Made by a program: the position numbers and the translations under genes. From positions 1,550,001 to 1,614,000 of the forward strand of contig NZ_BCMZ01000001.1 of assembly GCF_001485535.1 (NCBI RefSeq): DNA of 64,000 nt. Reading direction: 5' to 3'. Shown here piece after piece: positions 24,762-31,877 of the stretch; the first letter of the stretch is position 1; each line of letters starts with the position of its first letter. A model generated the notes under the pieces. The model was not told where the DNA came from, did not search any database, and was given only the letters and a program-made list of their open reading frames with translations. The DNA is from Halobacterium sp. CBA1132. GTDB lineage: Archaea > Halobacteriota > Halobacteria > Halobacteriales > Halobacteriaceae.

Positions 24762-25799
24762 ATGCCCCTCGGTGGCCTCCTTCCGAGCACGCCGCTCGTC
24801 AATGTGCTCGTAATCGTCGCTGCGACCGGCCTCGTCTGGTTCGGCAGCGGCTGGCTGGAGTCGTCGGCCGAACACCTCTCGACGTACTACGGCCTCCCCG
24901 CGGTCGTGCAGGGCTCTATCGTCGTCGCCGTCGGCTCCAGTTTCCCCGAACTCGCGAGCGTCGTCTTCACGGCGCTGGCGGGTACGTTCGACATGGGCGT
25001 CGGTGCCATCGTCGGCTCCGCCATCTTCAACATCCTCGTCATCCCCGCGCTCGCCGGCATCGCCACCGACGGCCACCTCGAAACCAACCGCACCATCGTC
25101 TACAAGGAAGCCCAGTTCTACATGATCGCGGTCTCGGCGCTCGTCGTCACGCTCGCGCTCGCGGTCATCTACGAGCCCGTCGCCAGCGGCTCCGTGCTGG
25201 CCGGTCGACTCACGCGCTCGCTGGCGGTGCTCCCGCTGCTGCTGTACGGACTGTACCTCTTCGTGCAGTGGCAGGACGTCGGTGACCACGACGCGCCCGT
25301 CGCACCGGAGGGCATCGCGGTGGGCCGCGAGTGGGCGCGGCTCGCGGGCGGGCTGCTGTTCATCCTCGTCGCCGTCGAGCAGCTCGTCGGCGCCGTGGAA
25401 TCGCTGGGGCACACGTTCGGCATCCCGGAGTTCCTCGCCGGCGTCACCGTCGTCGCGGCCGCGACGAGCCTCCCGGACGCGCTCGTGAGCGTTCGGGCGG
25501 CGAAAGCGGGGAAGGGAATCACGAGCCTCGGGAACGTCCTCGGGTCGAACACGTTCGACCTGCTGGTGGCGATTCCGGTCGGCGTGCTCCTCGTCGGCGC
25601 CGTCACGGTGAACTTCGCGGTGGCCGTCCCGATGCTGGGCGTGTTGACGCTGGCGACCGTGCTCCTGTTCGCCATCCTGCGCACCGACCTCTCGGTGACC
25701 GGCGTCGAAGCGTACACGCTGCTCGTCGCCTACGCCGCGTTCGTCGCGTGGGCCGTCTCGGAGACGGTCGGGCTGACGAACCTCGTCAAGGGCGTCTGA
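24762..25799 (+). CDS. Sodium/calcium exchanger-like (CaCA superfamily) membrane protein
   Basis: 345 residues, about ten TM segments. The two inverted alpha repeats are clear: GSSFPELASVVFTAL near 65, with GSAIFNI following, and AATSLPDALVSVRAAK near 235, with GSNTFDLLV. These form the ion-binding sites of cation/Ca2+ exchangers. It probably expels Ca2+ or a related cation in exchange for Na+ or H+; the ion cannot be fixed from sequence. Followed convergently by a DUF2249 gene. Confidence 0.92.
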   Translation: MPLGGLLPSTPLVNVLVIVAATGLVWFGSGWLESSAEHLSTYYGLPAVVQGSIVVAVGSSFPELASVVFTALAGTFDMGVGAIVGSAIFNILVIPALAGIATDGHLETNRTIVYKEAQFYMIAVSALVVTLALAVIYEPVASGSVLAGRLTRSLAVLPLLLYGLYLFVQWQDVGDHDAPVAPEGIAVGREWARLAGGLLFILVAVEQLVGAVESLGHTFGIPEFLAGVTVVAAATSLPDALVSVRAAKAGKGITSLGNVLGSNTFDLLVAIPVGVLLVGAVTVNFAVAVPMLGVLTLATVLLFAILRTDLSVTGVEAYTLLVAYAAFVAWAVSETVGLTNLVKGV

Positions 25800-25809
25800 G
25801 TCAGTAGCG

Positions 25810-26040
25810 CTACGCGGGCGTGATGTAGACGCGCCACTCGTCGGTGGCGACCCGCTCGGTCTCGTAGTCGAATCCGCGGTCGTCGAGGACGTTGTACAAC
25901 GGCTCGGGCTCGAAACTGTTGACCAACAGCAGCGTCTCGCCGTCCTCCAGCGATTCTAGTTCCGCGACGATGTCGCTGAACGGTTCGCCGTCGATGTCCC
26001 GCGCGTCGAGGCGCGCGTCGGTGTCGGCAGTCGTCGCCAT
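25810..26040 (-). CDS. DUF2249 domain protein
   Basis: 76 residues covering a full DUF2249 domain: LDARDIDGEPFSDIVAEL, LLVNSFEPEPLYNVLDDRGF and a C-terminal EWRVYITP strand. The TusA-like fold family is often found with nitrite/NO reduction and hemerythrin-type genes; biochemical role unknown. A CGAAGGTGTTCG site ends exactly 38 bases before the ATG, so it appears to have its own promoter within the denitrification region. Paralogues occur at 31878 and, broken, at 24607. Confidence 0.88.
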   Translation of the reverse strand: MATTADTDARLDARDIDGEPFSDIVAELESLEDGETLLLVNSFEPEPLYNVLDDRGFDYETERVATDEWRVYITPA

Positions 26041-26078
26041 ACTCGACTGTTCTGCGGACAGCAGCCAAGCGGTTTCCC

Positions 26079-26090
26079 CGAAGGTGTTCG
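26079..26090. promoter_or_regulatory. CGAAGGTGTTCG palindrome, 38 bases before the DUF2249 start
   Basis: It matches CGAA-N4-TTCG. It begins directly after the stop codon of the small gene at 26091-26264 (on the minus strand), so it is intergenic. Confidence 0.6.
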
Positions 26091-26264
26091 TCACGCGACC
26101 GCGAGCCGCAGGCTCCGGGCGGACTTCGCCGCGAAGAACCCGACGGCGGCGGCGACGGGGACCGCGCGGGGGCCGTCCGCGAGAACGGCCGCGAGCGCGG
26201 CGACTGCGACGGCAAGCGCTTCGAGGGTGCGTCCACCGAGCAGGCCGACGGCAGTCGAGGCCAT
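26091..26264 (-). CDS. Small hydrophobic protein downstream of the MIP18-like gene
   Basis: 57 residues: MASTAVGLLGGRTLEALAV, then an Ala/Val-rich stretch that could form one or two TM helices, ending KSARSLRLAVA. The ATG overlaps the stop of the upstream gene (ATGA), which argues for a real, coupled gene despite its length. No family recognised. Confidence 0.6.
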   Translation of the reverse strand: MASTAVGLLGGRTLEALAVAVAALAAVLADGPRAVPVAAAVGFFAAKSARSLRLAVA

Positions 26265-26800
26265 CAGAACGGTGCGCCGGCCGGCGCCGTATCACCGGTG
26301 TCGTCGGCGTCCTCGTCGGGGAGTTCCCCGATTTCGAGGAAGGTTTCTTCGAGGTCGCGGAGTTCCTCGTTGATGGCGTCGCTGCGCTGGTGGGCGTCGG
26401 CGACGCGGACGCGCACGAGGTCGTAGTCGTGGCGCTCGCTGAGGCCGTTCCACGCGCGGAACGAGCCGACGGTGAGCGTGTGGCTCTGCGGGCAGAACGG
26501 CGTCGTCGGCGTGAACTCCGCGCGCAACACCGACGGGTCGTCGGCGTCGACGGCGTACCGGTAGCCCGCCTCCTTGTGCCGGGTGTCGCGGTTCAGGTCG
26601 GCGAGGTTGTACCCGAAGGTCATGTCGTAGACGCCGCGCTCGTCGAACAGCTCCCGGGTGAGTTCGTGGAACGCGACGTGGTCGTCGCCGTCGAGGACGT
26701 CGTGCCCGGCGAGGAACGCGCCGGGGTCGGGGTTCACGTCGGGGTCGAACTCACCCTCGGGGGCGAGCGCGTCGTCGGACTGCGAGCCCAAGCCATACAT
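26264..26800 (-). CDS. MIP18/DUF59-like protein in the nitrite reductase cluster
   Basis: 178 residues. The centre (about 90-155) reads AEFTPTTPFCPQSHTLTV followed by a beta-strand and VRVADAHQRSDAINEEL, the layout of MIP18/PaaD-type Fe-S assembly proteins (T-x-T-x-x-x-CP plus a V-x-V strand and an IN-x-x-L helix). N-terminal residues 1-80 contain HVAFHELTRELFDERGVYDM, and the tail is acidic. A possible role is metal-centre or Fe-S maturation of a denitrification enzyme; this is inference. It heads a two-gene unit, and CGAACGTGTTCG ends exactly 38 bases before its ATG. Confidence 0.75.
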   Translation of the reverse strand: MYGLGSQSDDALAPEGEFDPDVNPDPGAFLAGHDVLDGDDHVAFHELTRELFDERGVYDMTFGYNLADLNRDTRHKEAGYRYAVDADDPSVLRAEFTPTTPFCPQSHTLTVGSFRAWNGLSERHDYDLVRVRVADAHQRSDAINEELRDLEETFLEIGELPDEDADDTGDTAPAGAPF

Positions 26801-26838
26801 GTTTCACAAAACGGGCCGCGTCCCGCTATGCGTAGCCC

Positions 26839-26850
26839 CGAACGTGTTCG
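26839..26850. promoter_or_regulatory. CGAACGTGTTCG palindrome, 38 bases before the MIP18-like gene
   Basis: NarO-like site between nirK's 3' end and the MIP18-like gene. Spacing to the ATG at 26800 is 38 bases. Confidence 0.65.
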
Positions 26851-26929
26851 TGCGAGCAGCGAGCGAGCACGGACGCCGCAACTGCCAGCAGTCGGGAAGG
26901 AGTGAGTGACCGGAGTGGCGATTAGCGGG

Positions 26930-28000
26930 CTAGACGTTCGGGTCGGGGTCGAAGATGTCTTCGTCGGGTTCGCCGCCGACCTCGATTTCGGCGAGCAAGC
27001 CCTTGCGGACGACGCGGCTGAGCGCGTGGTCGACGAGCTTGATGGTCTCGGGAACGGGCGTGTCCATCTCCCCCATCATGCAGCTTCCCGGCGGCACCTT
27101 CAGCGTCTGGACGTACTCCTCTGGGGTCCCGAGCGCGCCGTCGCGGTGGGCCTTCGTCCAGACGTTCCCGATGGGGTGGAAGTTCGAGGAGCCGTTCGGA
27201 CCGCCGTCCACGAGGTACACCCGGATTCTGTCGCCGGACTCGGCCTGCAGGCGGCCGTAGCGGTCCGGCGTGAACGGGTACTTCTCGCCGTTGAAGACGA
27301 CGTACGTCGGCTCCTCGCTGGCCATCGCGTTCATGTCGAACTTGTGGTGCCCCTCCTCGCCGGCGTCCTTGTTCGTGTAGATTTCGTGCTGGCCGAGGTA
27401 GAACTCGCGGTCGACCTCCGGCAGGCCGTCCTCGGGTTCGACGAGAATCATCCCGAACATCCCGCTGGAGATGTGCATGTCCATGTTCGGGACGGCGCAG
27501 TGGTAGATGAACGCGCCCGGGTACTTCGCGGTGAAGTCGACGCCGTTGGTCTCCCCGGGGTTGACGGCGTTCGCTCCCGCGCCGCCGCCCGTGCCGTAGA
27601 CGGCGTGGAAGTCGACGTTGTGCGGCATCGCGTTGTCGTCGGGGCTGTTCAGCGTGAACGAGATGGTGTCGCCCCGGCGCACGCGAATCATCGGGGCGGG
27701 CACCTGCCCGTCGAAGGTCATGTAGTTGAACGTGACCCCGGGCTCGATTTCGGCGGTGACCTCCGTCACGTCGAGTTCGACCTCGTGGTGCTTCGGGGAC
27801 GACCAGTCGACGGGGTCCGGGACGTCCGTGGGGTCGGCTGCGACGCGGTCGACGTCCGGCTGGGTCGTCTGCGCTGCGGCGTTCTGCTGGGGTTGTTCGG
27901 TCGCCGGGCTCTCACCGCCGGGAGCGGTACAGCCCGCGACTGCTGCGGTTCCGCTGATGCCGAGGCCTTGCAGCACGCGCCGACGGGTGGTGTCGAACAT
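26930..28000 (-). CDS. nirK: NirK: copper-containing nitrite reductase
   Basis: 356 residues from the ATG at 28000, which has a Shine-Dalgarno-like GAGGTG just upstream; a GTG six codons earlier is the alternative. A Tat/lipobox signal (TTRRRVLQGLG, VAGC) is followed by a Pro/Gln/Glu-rich linker and two cupredoxin domains. Copper ligands: PHNVDFHAVYG (type 2 and 1 His), FIYHCAVPNMDMHISSGMFG (type 1 Cys, His, Met, type 2 His), and NFHPIGNVW in domain 2. It reduces nitrite to NO outside the cytoplasm and should be paired with the qNOR at 12188. Its promoter region carries a TATA box and two CGAA-N4-TTCG palindromes. Confidence 0.95.
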   Translation of the reverse strand: MFDTTRRRVLQGLGISGTAAVAGCTAPGGESPATEQPQQNAAAQTTQPDVDRVAADPTDVPDPVDWSSPKHHEVELDVTEVTAEIEPGVTFNYMTFDGQVPAPMIRVRRGDTISFTLNSPDDNAMPHNVDFHAVYGTGGGAGANAVNPGETNGVDFTAKYPGAFIYHCAVPNMDMHISSGMFGMILVEPEDGLPEVDREFYLGQHEIYTNKDAGEEGHHKFDMNAMASEEPTYVVFNGEKYPFTPDRYGRLQAESGDRIRVYLVDGGPNGSSNFHPIGNVWTKAHRDGALGTPEEYVQTLKVPPGSCMMGEMDTPVPETIKLVDHALSRVVRKGLLAEIEVGGEPDEDIFDPDPNV

Positions 28001-28081
28001 TGGTGGGCACCTCTTCACTCGGAGGATGACGCGGCAACCCCTTCAAGCGGGTCTGCGTTTCTCGTTCTCCGGCGAATCGCC

Positions 28082-28109
28082 CGAATCGATTCGGCCCGTG
28101 CTTATAAAC
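28082..28109 (-). promoter_or_regulatory. nirK promoter: TATA box plus CGAATCGATTCG palindrome
   Basis: On the minus strand TTTATAAG (28102-28109) is a good TATA box, predicting a start near 28080 and a leader of about 80 bases. A perfect palindrome CGAATCGATTCG (28082-28093) falls around the predicted transcription start, a position better suited to repression or a second promoter. Confidence 0.55.
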
Positions 28110-28140
28110 CCGTGAGCGGGTGGTCGGCGCGCGACGGAAG

Positions 28141-28152
28141 CGAACGTGTTCG
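28141..28152. promoter_or_regulatory. CGAACGTGTTCG palindrome between nirK and the CGCGG peptide gene
   Basis: It ends 38 bases before the CGCGG gene's ATG at 28191 and lies 31 bases upstream of the nirK TATA box in the other direction, so it could serve both. Confidence 0.65.
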
Positions 28153-28190
28153 GGACGCGGTTCATCCGCGTCGACGGCGAACAGACGCGT

Positions 28191-28496
28191 ATGGCATCAG
28201 CACCACACGACGAGGCCGAAACCGTCGACGGCGTCCACCAGAACTCGTGGTCCGCGAACCTCGAAAAGGACGAGCACGCCGACGACCGCTCGCTCGTCGT
28301 CGAGGAAGCGCTCGACGCGGTCGAATCCACCGCGACGGGCTACCACGTGAACCTCGTCACGCACGGCGACCACGGTCACCCCGAGGCGTACCTCTACGGC
28401 GAACTCGACGACGCGTTCGGCGACAGCGTCGCCTACGAGTACGTCGACCAGTGCGGCTGCGGCGGCCACGTCACGCGCGTCCGCGTGCTCGAGTAG
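28191..28496 (+). CDS. CGCGG-family putative radical-SAM-modified peptide (RiPP)
   Basis: 101 residues from the ATG at 28191, chosen because the NarO-like site then has the same 38-base spacing as elsewhere. The middle reads YHVNLVTHGDHGHPEAYLYG, rich in His, and the C-terminus carries Cys-Gly-Cys-Gly-Gly at 88-92 (DQCGCGGHVTRV), the signature of a haloarchaeal family annotated as putative radical-SAM-modified RiPP. No radical SAM gene is adjacent; the two in the window are 4-6 kb away. It could alternatively be a metal-binding protein (CGC and many His). Divergent from nirK. Confidence 0.8.
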   Translation: MASAPHDEAETVDGVHQNSWSANLEKDEHADDRSLVVEEALDAVESTATGYHVNLVTHGDHGHPEAYLYGELDDAFGDSVAYEYVDQCGCGGHVTRVRVLE

Positions 28497-28533
28497 CCCG
28501 AACGCTTACCGGAGCGCCGCTCGAAGCCCGAGT

Positions 28534-29010
28534 ATGCGGCGCCCCGACGCCGACACCCTCCAGCGCGTCGTTCTCGGCGAGCGACGCCCCCGGCGCGTGC
28601 TGCTCGCGACCGTCGTGGCCGTTCTCGCGCTCGCATCCGTCGCGTTCCTCGCCGGGTTCGATGTCCGCCTCTACGACTTCTCCGGGTGGCTCGTCGTCGT
28701 CCCCGCGATTGCCATCGGCGCTGGCGTCGCCCGCGCGGGCCTCCTCTCCGGGATAGGGTCGCTGTGGCTGGTCGCTCTCTGGGGGTACGTCTTCCCGCCG
28801 CTGGTCGGCTACCTCACCGGCGAGTGGACAGAAGCCGGACGATACACGCACCCGCGGATGCTGGGGTTTGCGTACGGGTCGGCGCGAGCCGAACTCGTGG
28901 GCGGCGTCGAGACGGCGCTCGACTTCGGACTGATGGCGGCGGTGGCGCTCGGCGTGAGCGGGTACGCCCTCGGCGCGGCGGGCCGCTGGGCCGTCGAGCG
29001 GGCGCGGTAG
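28534..29010 (+). CDS. Membrane protein of unknown function
   Basis: 158 residues with an Arg-rich cytoplasmic start and about four hydrophobic segments (24-42, 50-72, 76-94, 130-150). It follows the CGCGG gene by 37 bases on the same strand, so the two may be co-transcribed, which would make it a possible export or anchoring partner. It converges with the oxidase-like gene, whose stop codon abuts its own. No family recognised. Confidence 0.75.
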   Translation: MRRPDADTLQRVVLGERRPRRVLLATVVAVLALASVAFLAGFDVRLYDFSGWLVVVPAIAIGAGVARAGLLSGIGSLWLVALWGYVFPPLVGYLTGEWTEAGRYTHPRMLGFAYGSARAELVGGVETALDFGLMAAVALGVSGYALGAAGRWAVERAR

Positions 29011-30339
29011 TCAGTCCGCGTTCTCGCTCTCGGGCTGGCCGCTGAACCGTTCGGGGAGCACGCGCCCGTGCCGGTAGACGACGCCGACGAGGTTCGCCGT
29101 GAACACGACGAAGCCCGCAGCGAGCGCGACACCGCCGACGAGCGAGGCGGCCTCGGGTGCGACGCCCGTCTGCCCGAGAATCAGGGTGGCGGCGCCGAGC
29201 GTGACGAGCAGGCCGTCGGCGGCGGCGAGGCGGTCGTCGTAGAGGTCGTCTATCATCGGCACCGGTTCGAAGCCGAGGCGGTCGCTGTACCGGTGTACCC
29301 AGACGATGAACGGGACGACGTGGTACAGCGACCCCATCACGACGAAGCCGACGACGCCGACGAACAGGAGGTGGACACCCATCGTCGGCCCGAACAGCGC
29401 GTCGCTGGCGAGCGGCGCGGCCAGCCACTCGCGAGCGGCAAGCGGGCTCCACGCGGCGAGCGCGACGGCGGCGACGGCGTACCGGGTGAGCATCGGCGTG
29501 CGCTCGACGCGGCCCTCGTACAGTTTCGCGGCGAGCAGCACGGCGAACGCGAGCGCGCCCGTGGTCATCAGGAGGCCGCCGGCGACGGCGAGCGGGCCGA
29601 CAGCCAAGAGGCGGCCGGTAGCGAGTGCGACCACACCCACGGGGTAGGCGTACTCCACGTGCGCGAGGTGGCGGGAGCGGCCCGCGATTTCGGTCTGCGT
29701 GAACATCGTCGCGAGCTGGTAGAGCGCGCCGAAGACGGTGGAGAGAATCGCGCCGAAGACGGCGAGCGTGGCGTGCGCGCCGACGACCTGCGGTCGCGCG
29801 ATGCCGGCGAACGGGAGTACGGATGTCGAGAGGTCGAACGCGAGCACGAACCCGAGCGCGGCGAGCGCGACGAAGCACGCGAGCGCGAACGCGAAGTGGG
29901 CTTCCGTGGCGTCGAACTCGCGGACCGGCGGGAGCGTGCGTGCGAGATTGTACGCGAACGTCCAGATGCCGGCGACGAGCAGGCCGCCGAAGCCGTGAAT
30001 CCAGTGAGTGTTGGCGGCGAGGAACGCGCCCGCGATGCCGGCGACGCCGACGGCGACGAGCGCGAGCGCGGCGTTCGCGAGCCGCCGCGAGTGGACGGGG
30101 GCGTTCGACCAGACGGGCACGAACTGCGTCATCGCGCCCATGATAGTGAGACAGACCCAGCCCGCGAGCAGGAGGTGGACGTGCGCGAGCCGCGCGAATC
30201 CGGGCGCGACGCCCGCGACGTTCGCGAGGCCGACGGCGCCGCCGGCGAGCAGGAACGCGAAGCCGGCGAGGAAGTACCGCAGCGGCACCGTCATCGGCGG
30301 CTGTTGGTCGGTCGCGAGTCCGGCGGGGACGGCGCTCAT
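29011..30339 (-). CDS. Heme-copper-oxidase subunit I-like / NnrS-like 12-TM protein
   Basis: 442 residues, about 12 TM helices. The pattern HVHLLLAGWVCLTIMG and THWIHGFGGLLVAG with later conserved His (HAHLA-like HATLAVFG, HLLFVGVVGF, LYHVVPFIVW) recalls the cbb3-type oxidase subunit I/NnrS group. It lacks subunits II/III and an obvious CuB triad, so it may be an NO-related heme or copper membrane protein and not a terminal oxidase. CGAACGTGTTCG ends exactly 38 bases before the ATG, placing it in the denitrification regulon. Confidence 0.75.
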   Translation of the reverse strand: MSAVPAGLATDQQPPMTVPLRYFLAGFAFLLAGGAVGLANVAGVAPGFARLAHVHLLLAGWVCLTIMGAMTQFVPVWSNAPVHSRRLANAALALVAVGVAGIAGAFLAANTHWIHGFGGLLVAGIWTFAYNLARTLPPVREFDATEAHFAFALACFVALAALGFVLAFDLSTSVLPFAGIARPQVVGAHATLAVFGAILSTVFGALYQLATMFTQTEIAGRSRHLAHVEYAYPVGVVALATGRLLAVGPLAVAGGLLMTTGALAFAVLLAAKLYEGRVERTPMLTRYAVAAVALAAWSPLAAREWLAAPLASDALFGPTMGVHLLFVGVVGFVVMGSLYHVVPFIVWVHRYSDRLGFEPVPMIDDLYDDRLAAADGLLVTLGAATLILGQTGVAPEAASLVGGVALAAGFVVFTANLVGVVYRHGRVLPERFSGQPESENAD

Positions 30340-30377
30340 GTCTGAACTGTGACGGTGGTAGCGGGTGCGAATTCTCC

Positions 30378-30389
30378 CGAACGTGTTCG
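30378..30389. promoter_or_regulatory. CGAACGTGTTCG palindrome, 38 bases before the oxidase-like gene
   Basis: NarO-like site; spacing to the minus-strand ATG at 30339 is 38 bases. The plus-strand AbrB gene starts 61 bases away on the other side and is a less likely target. Confidence 0.65.
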
Positions 30390-30450
30390 CCCGCCGGGGT
30401 AGTGTGGGAGCACACTAGACTTTTTGCGAGTGGGCACCGTATCGGCTCCT

Positions 30451-30693
30451 ATGAACAGCGACTACACCGACGCGGAGAGCAAGGTGTCGGGGAACCAGGC
30501 GAACATCCCCGCGCGCATCCGCCGGGAACTCGACATCGACGACGGCGACCGGCTCCGTTGGACTGTCGAGGACGGTACGGTGCGAGTGGAAGTCGTCCAG
30601 CAGGACGCCGGGACGTTCGCGGACTTCGACGGCTACGAGGGCGACACGGATACGGACGGCACGACGGCACACGACGCGTGGGGCGTCGAGTAG
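30451..30693 (+). CDS. AbrB/MazE-type antitoxin
   Basis: 80 residues from ATG 30451. Residues 8-50 form an AbrB swapped-hairpin domain (SKVSGNQANIPARIRRELDI, then DDGDRLRWTVEDGTVRVEVV); the rest is acidic and probably binds the toxin. The next gene starts immediately after the stop codon, giving a VapBC-type pair. Such antitoxins normally repress their own operon. Confidence 0.88.
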   Translation: MNSDYTDAESKVSGNQANIPARIRRELDIDDGDRLRWTVEDGTVRVEVVQQDAGTFADFDGYEGDTDTDGTTAHDAWGVE

Positions 30694-31125
30694 ATGCCGC
30701 GGGCCGTTCTCGACACGTCGGTGTTGTACGCCGCGGCGTACCGCCGGGACGCGAGACACGACGACGCGCTACCGATTCTCCGAGGCGTCGACGACGGCAC
30801 GCTGCCCGAAGGCGTCGTCCTCGAATTCGTGCTCGCGGAGACGCTGAACGGACTGACGGTGAACGCCGGGCAGGAAGCCGCGGTGGACTTCCTCGGCCGC
30901 ATCGAGACGAATCCGCGATTCCACGTCGCGTCGCTCACTGGCGACGCACTCGCGACGGGGAAGGACCTGTTCCGCGAGCACGCGTCGTTCTCGTTCGTCG
31001 ACGCGTGCATCGTCGCCTACATGCAGACCGAGGGGCTCGGCTACCTGTACGCGTTCGACGACGACTTCGACCGTGCCGACGACGTCTACCGGCTCGACAC
31101 CGCGACCGACCCGTACGGCCCGTAG
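30694..31125 (+). CDS. PIN-domain VapC-type toxin
   Basis: 143 residues with the PIN acid residues in AVLDTSVLYAAAYRRD (D7), EFVLAETLNGL (E near 47), SFVDACIVAYM and YAFDDDFDR. A ribonuclease toxin paired with the AbrB-type protein directly upstream. Together with the pair at 23990 it brackets the nirK section of the denitrification region. Confidence 0.88.
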   Translation: MPRAVLDTSVLYAAAYRRDARHDDALPILRGVDDGTLPEGVVLEFVLAETLNGLTVNAGQEAAVDFLGRIETNPRFHVASLTGDALATGKDLFREHASFSFVDACIVAYMQTEGLGYLYAFDDDFDRADDVYRLDTATDPYGP

Positions 31126-31128
31126 CAG

Positions 31129-31782
31129 TCAGGCGAGGTTCTGGTCGGCGAACCGCGGGAGGTTGCTCGCGAACTGCTTGATGGCCGTCTCCTCGGCGCG
31201 GTGCAGCGTCTCGCTGAGCGTGGACTTGGCGGTGTCGAGGTCGTCCGCGAGGTCGGTGAGCGTGCACTCTCGGGGGGTGTCGTAGTAGCCGGCCTCGATG
31301 GCGGCGCCGAGCAGTTCCTGCTGGCGCGGGGTCAGCAGGCGCTCGGAGTCCCCGGACTCGTAGAGGTAGCCGACCTCGAAGTCCATGCCGAAGGCGTCCA
31401 GCTGGTCGCGAAGCGCCGAGAGCTTCGAGTGCGGGGCGACGACTTCCAGCGTGGCGCTGCCGTTCGACACCTCCAGTGGCGGCTCCAGCGGGAGGCCGGC
31501 CTCCTGGAGGGTCAACAGGAGCAACGGCTCGCTGGTCTCGAACTCGACGAGCACGGAGTCGTCGTCGCGTTCGAGCGGCTCCATGTCCTCGACGCCGTCG
31601 GCCTCGTGCATATCCCGGAGCACGTCGACGACGTCGGGGCCGGTGAGTTCGAGGAGCGCGACGCCGTGTTCGTCGTCCGGGAACGCGGCGAGAACGCGGA
31701 ACAGCGTGTCGGGGTACCGCGTGGACACCTCGGAAATCCACACCGAGTCGGGCAGGTCGATACTGAGTTGTGCTCGTGCCAT
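31129..31782 (-). CDS. HTH_10 (bacterio-opsin-activator type) transcriptional regulator
   Basis: 217 residues from MARAQLSIDLP; an alternative ATG six codons upstream exists. The N-terminal ~150 residues form the ligand-binding-like part common to Bat/DmsR relatives. The C-terminal HTH_10 domain (about 155-210) contains LLTPRQQELLGAAIEAGYYD and LTDLADDLDTAKSTLSETLH. Members include DmsR and NarO, but this protein lacks the N-terminal cysteine cluster I recall for those oxygen/redox sensors (only one Cys, near the HTH). It is divergent from a DUF2249 gene, with CGAATATGTTCG between them, so it is probably a member and possible second-tier regulator of the regulon. Confidence 0.88.
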   Translation of the reverse strand: MARAQLSIDLPDSVWISEVSTRYPDTLFRVLAAFPDDEHGVALLELTGPDVVDVLRDMHEADGVEDMEPLERDDDSVLVEFETSEPLLLLTLQEAGLPLEPPLEVSNGSATLEVVAPHSKLSALRDQLDAFGMDFEVGYLYESGDSERLLTPRQQELLGAAIEAGYYDTPRECTLTDLADDLDTAKSTLSETLHRAEETAIKQFASNLPRFADQNLA

Positions 31783-31827
31783 GCGAAGATGTTCGTACAT
31801 ACTGCCCCCAGCCTCAAGAAGTATTCC

Positions 31828-31839
31828 CGAATATGTTCG
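31828..31839. promoter_or_regulatory. CGAATATGTTCG palindrome, 38 bases before the second DUF2249 gene
   Basis: It ends 38 bases before the ATG at 31878 and begins 45 bases from the HTH_10 gene's start on the other strand (27 from its alternative start). Flanking bases extend the dyad to CCCGAATATGTTCGGG. Confidence 0.65.
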
Positions 31840-31877
31840 GGGAAACGGTGGGGGCGACGGAGCGAGACAGTTCAGAC

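Noticed and set aside
31129..31782. HTH_10 regulator as NarO itself
   Set aside because: NarO and DmsR, as I recall them, carry an N-terminal cysteine cluster; this protein has only one Cys, so a NarO label is not supported.
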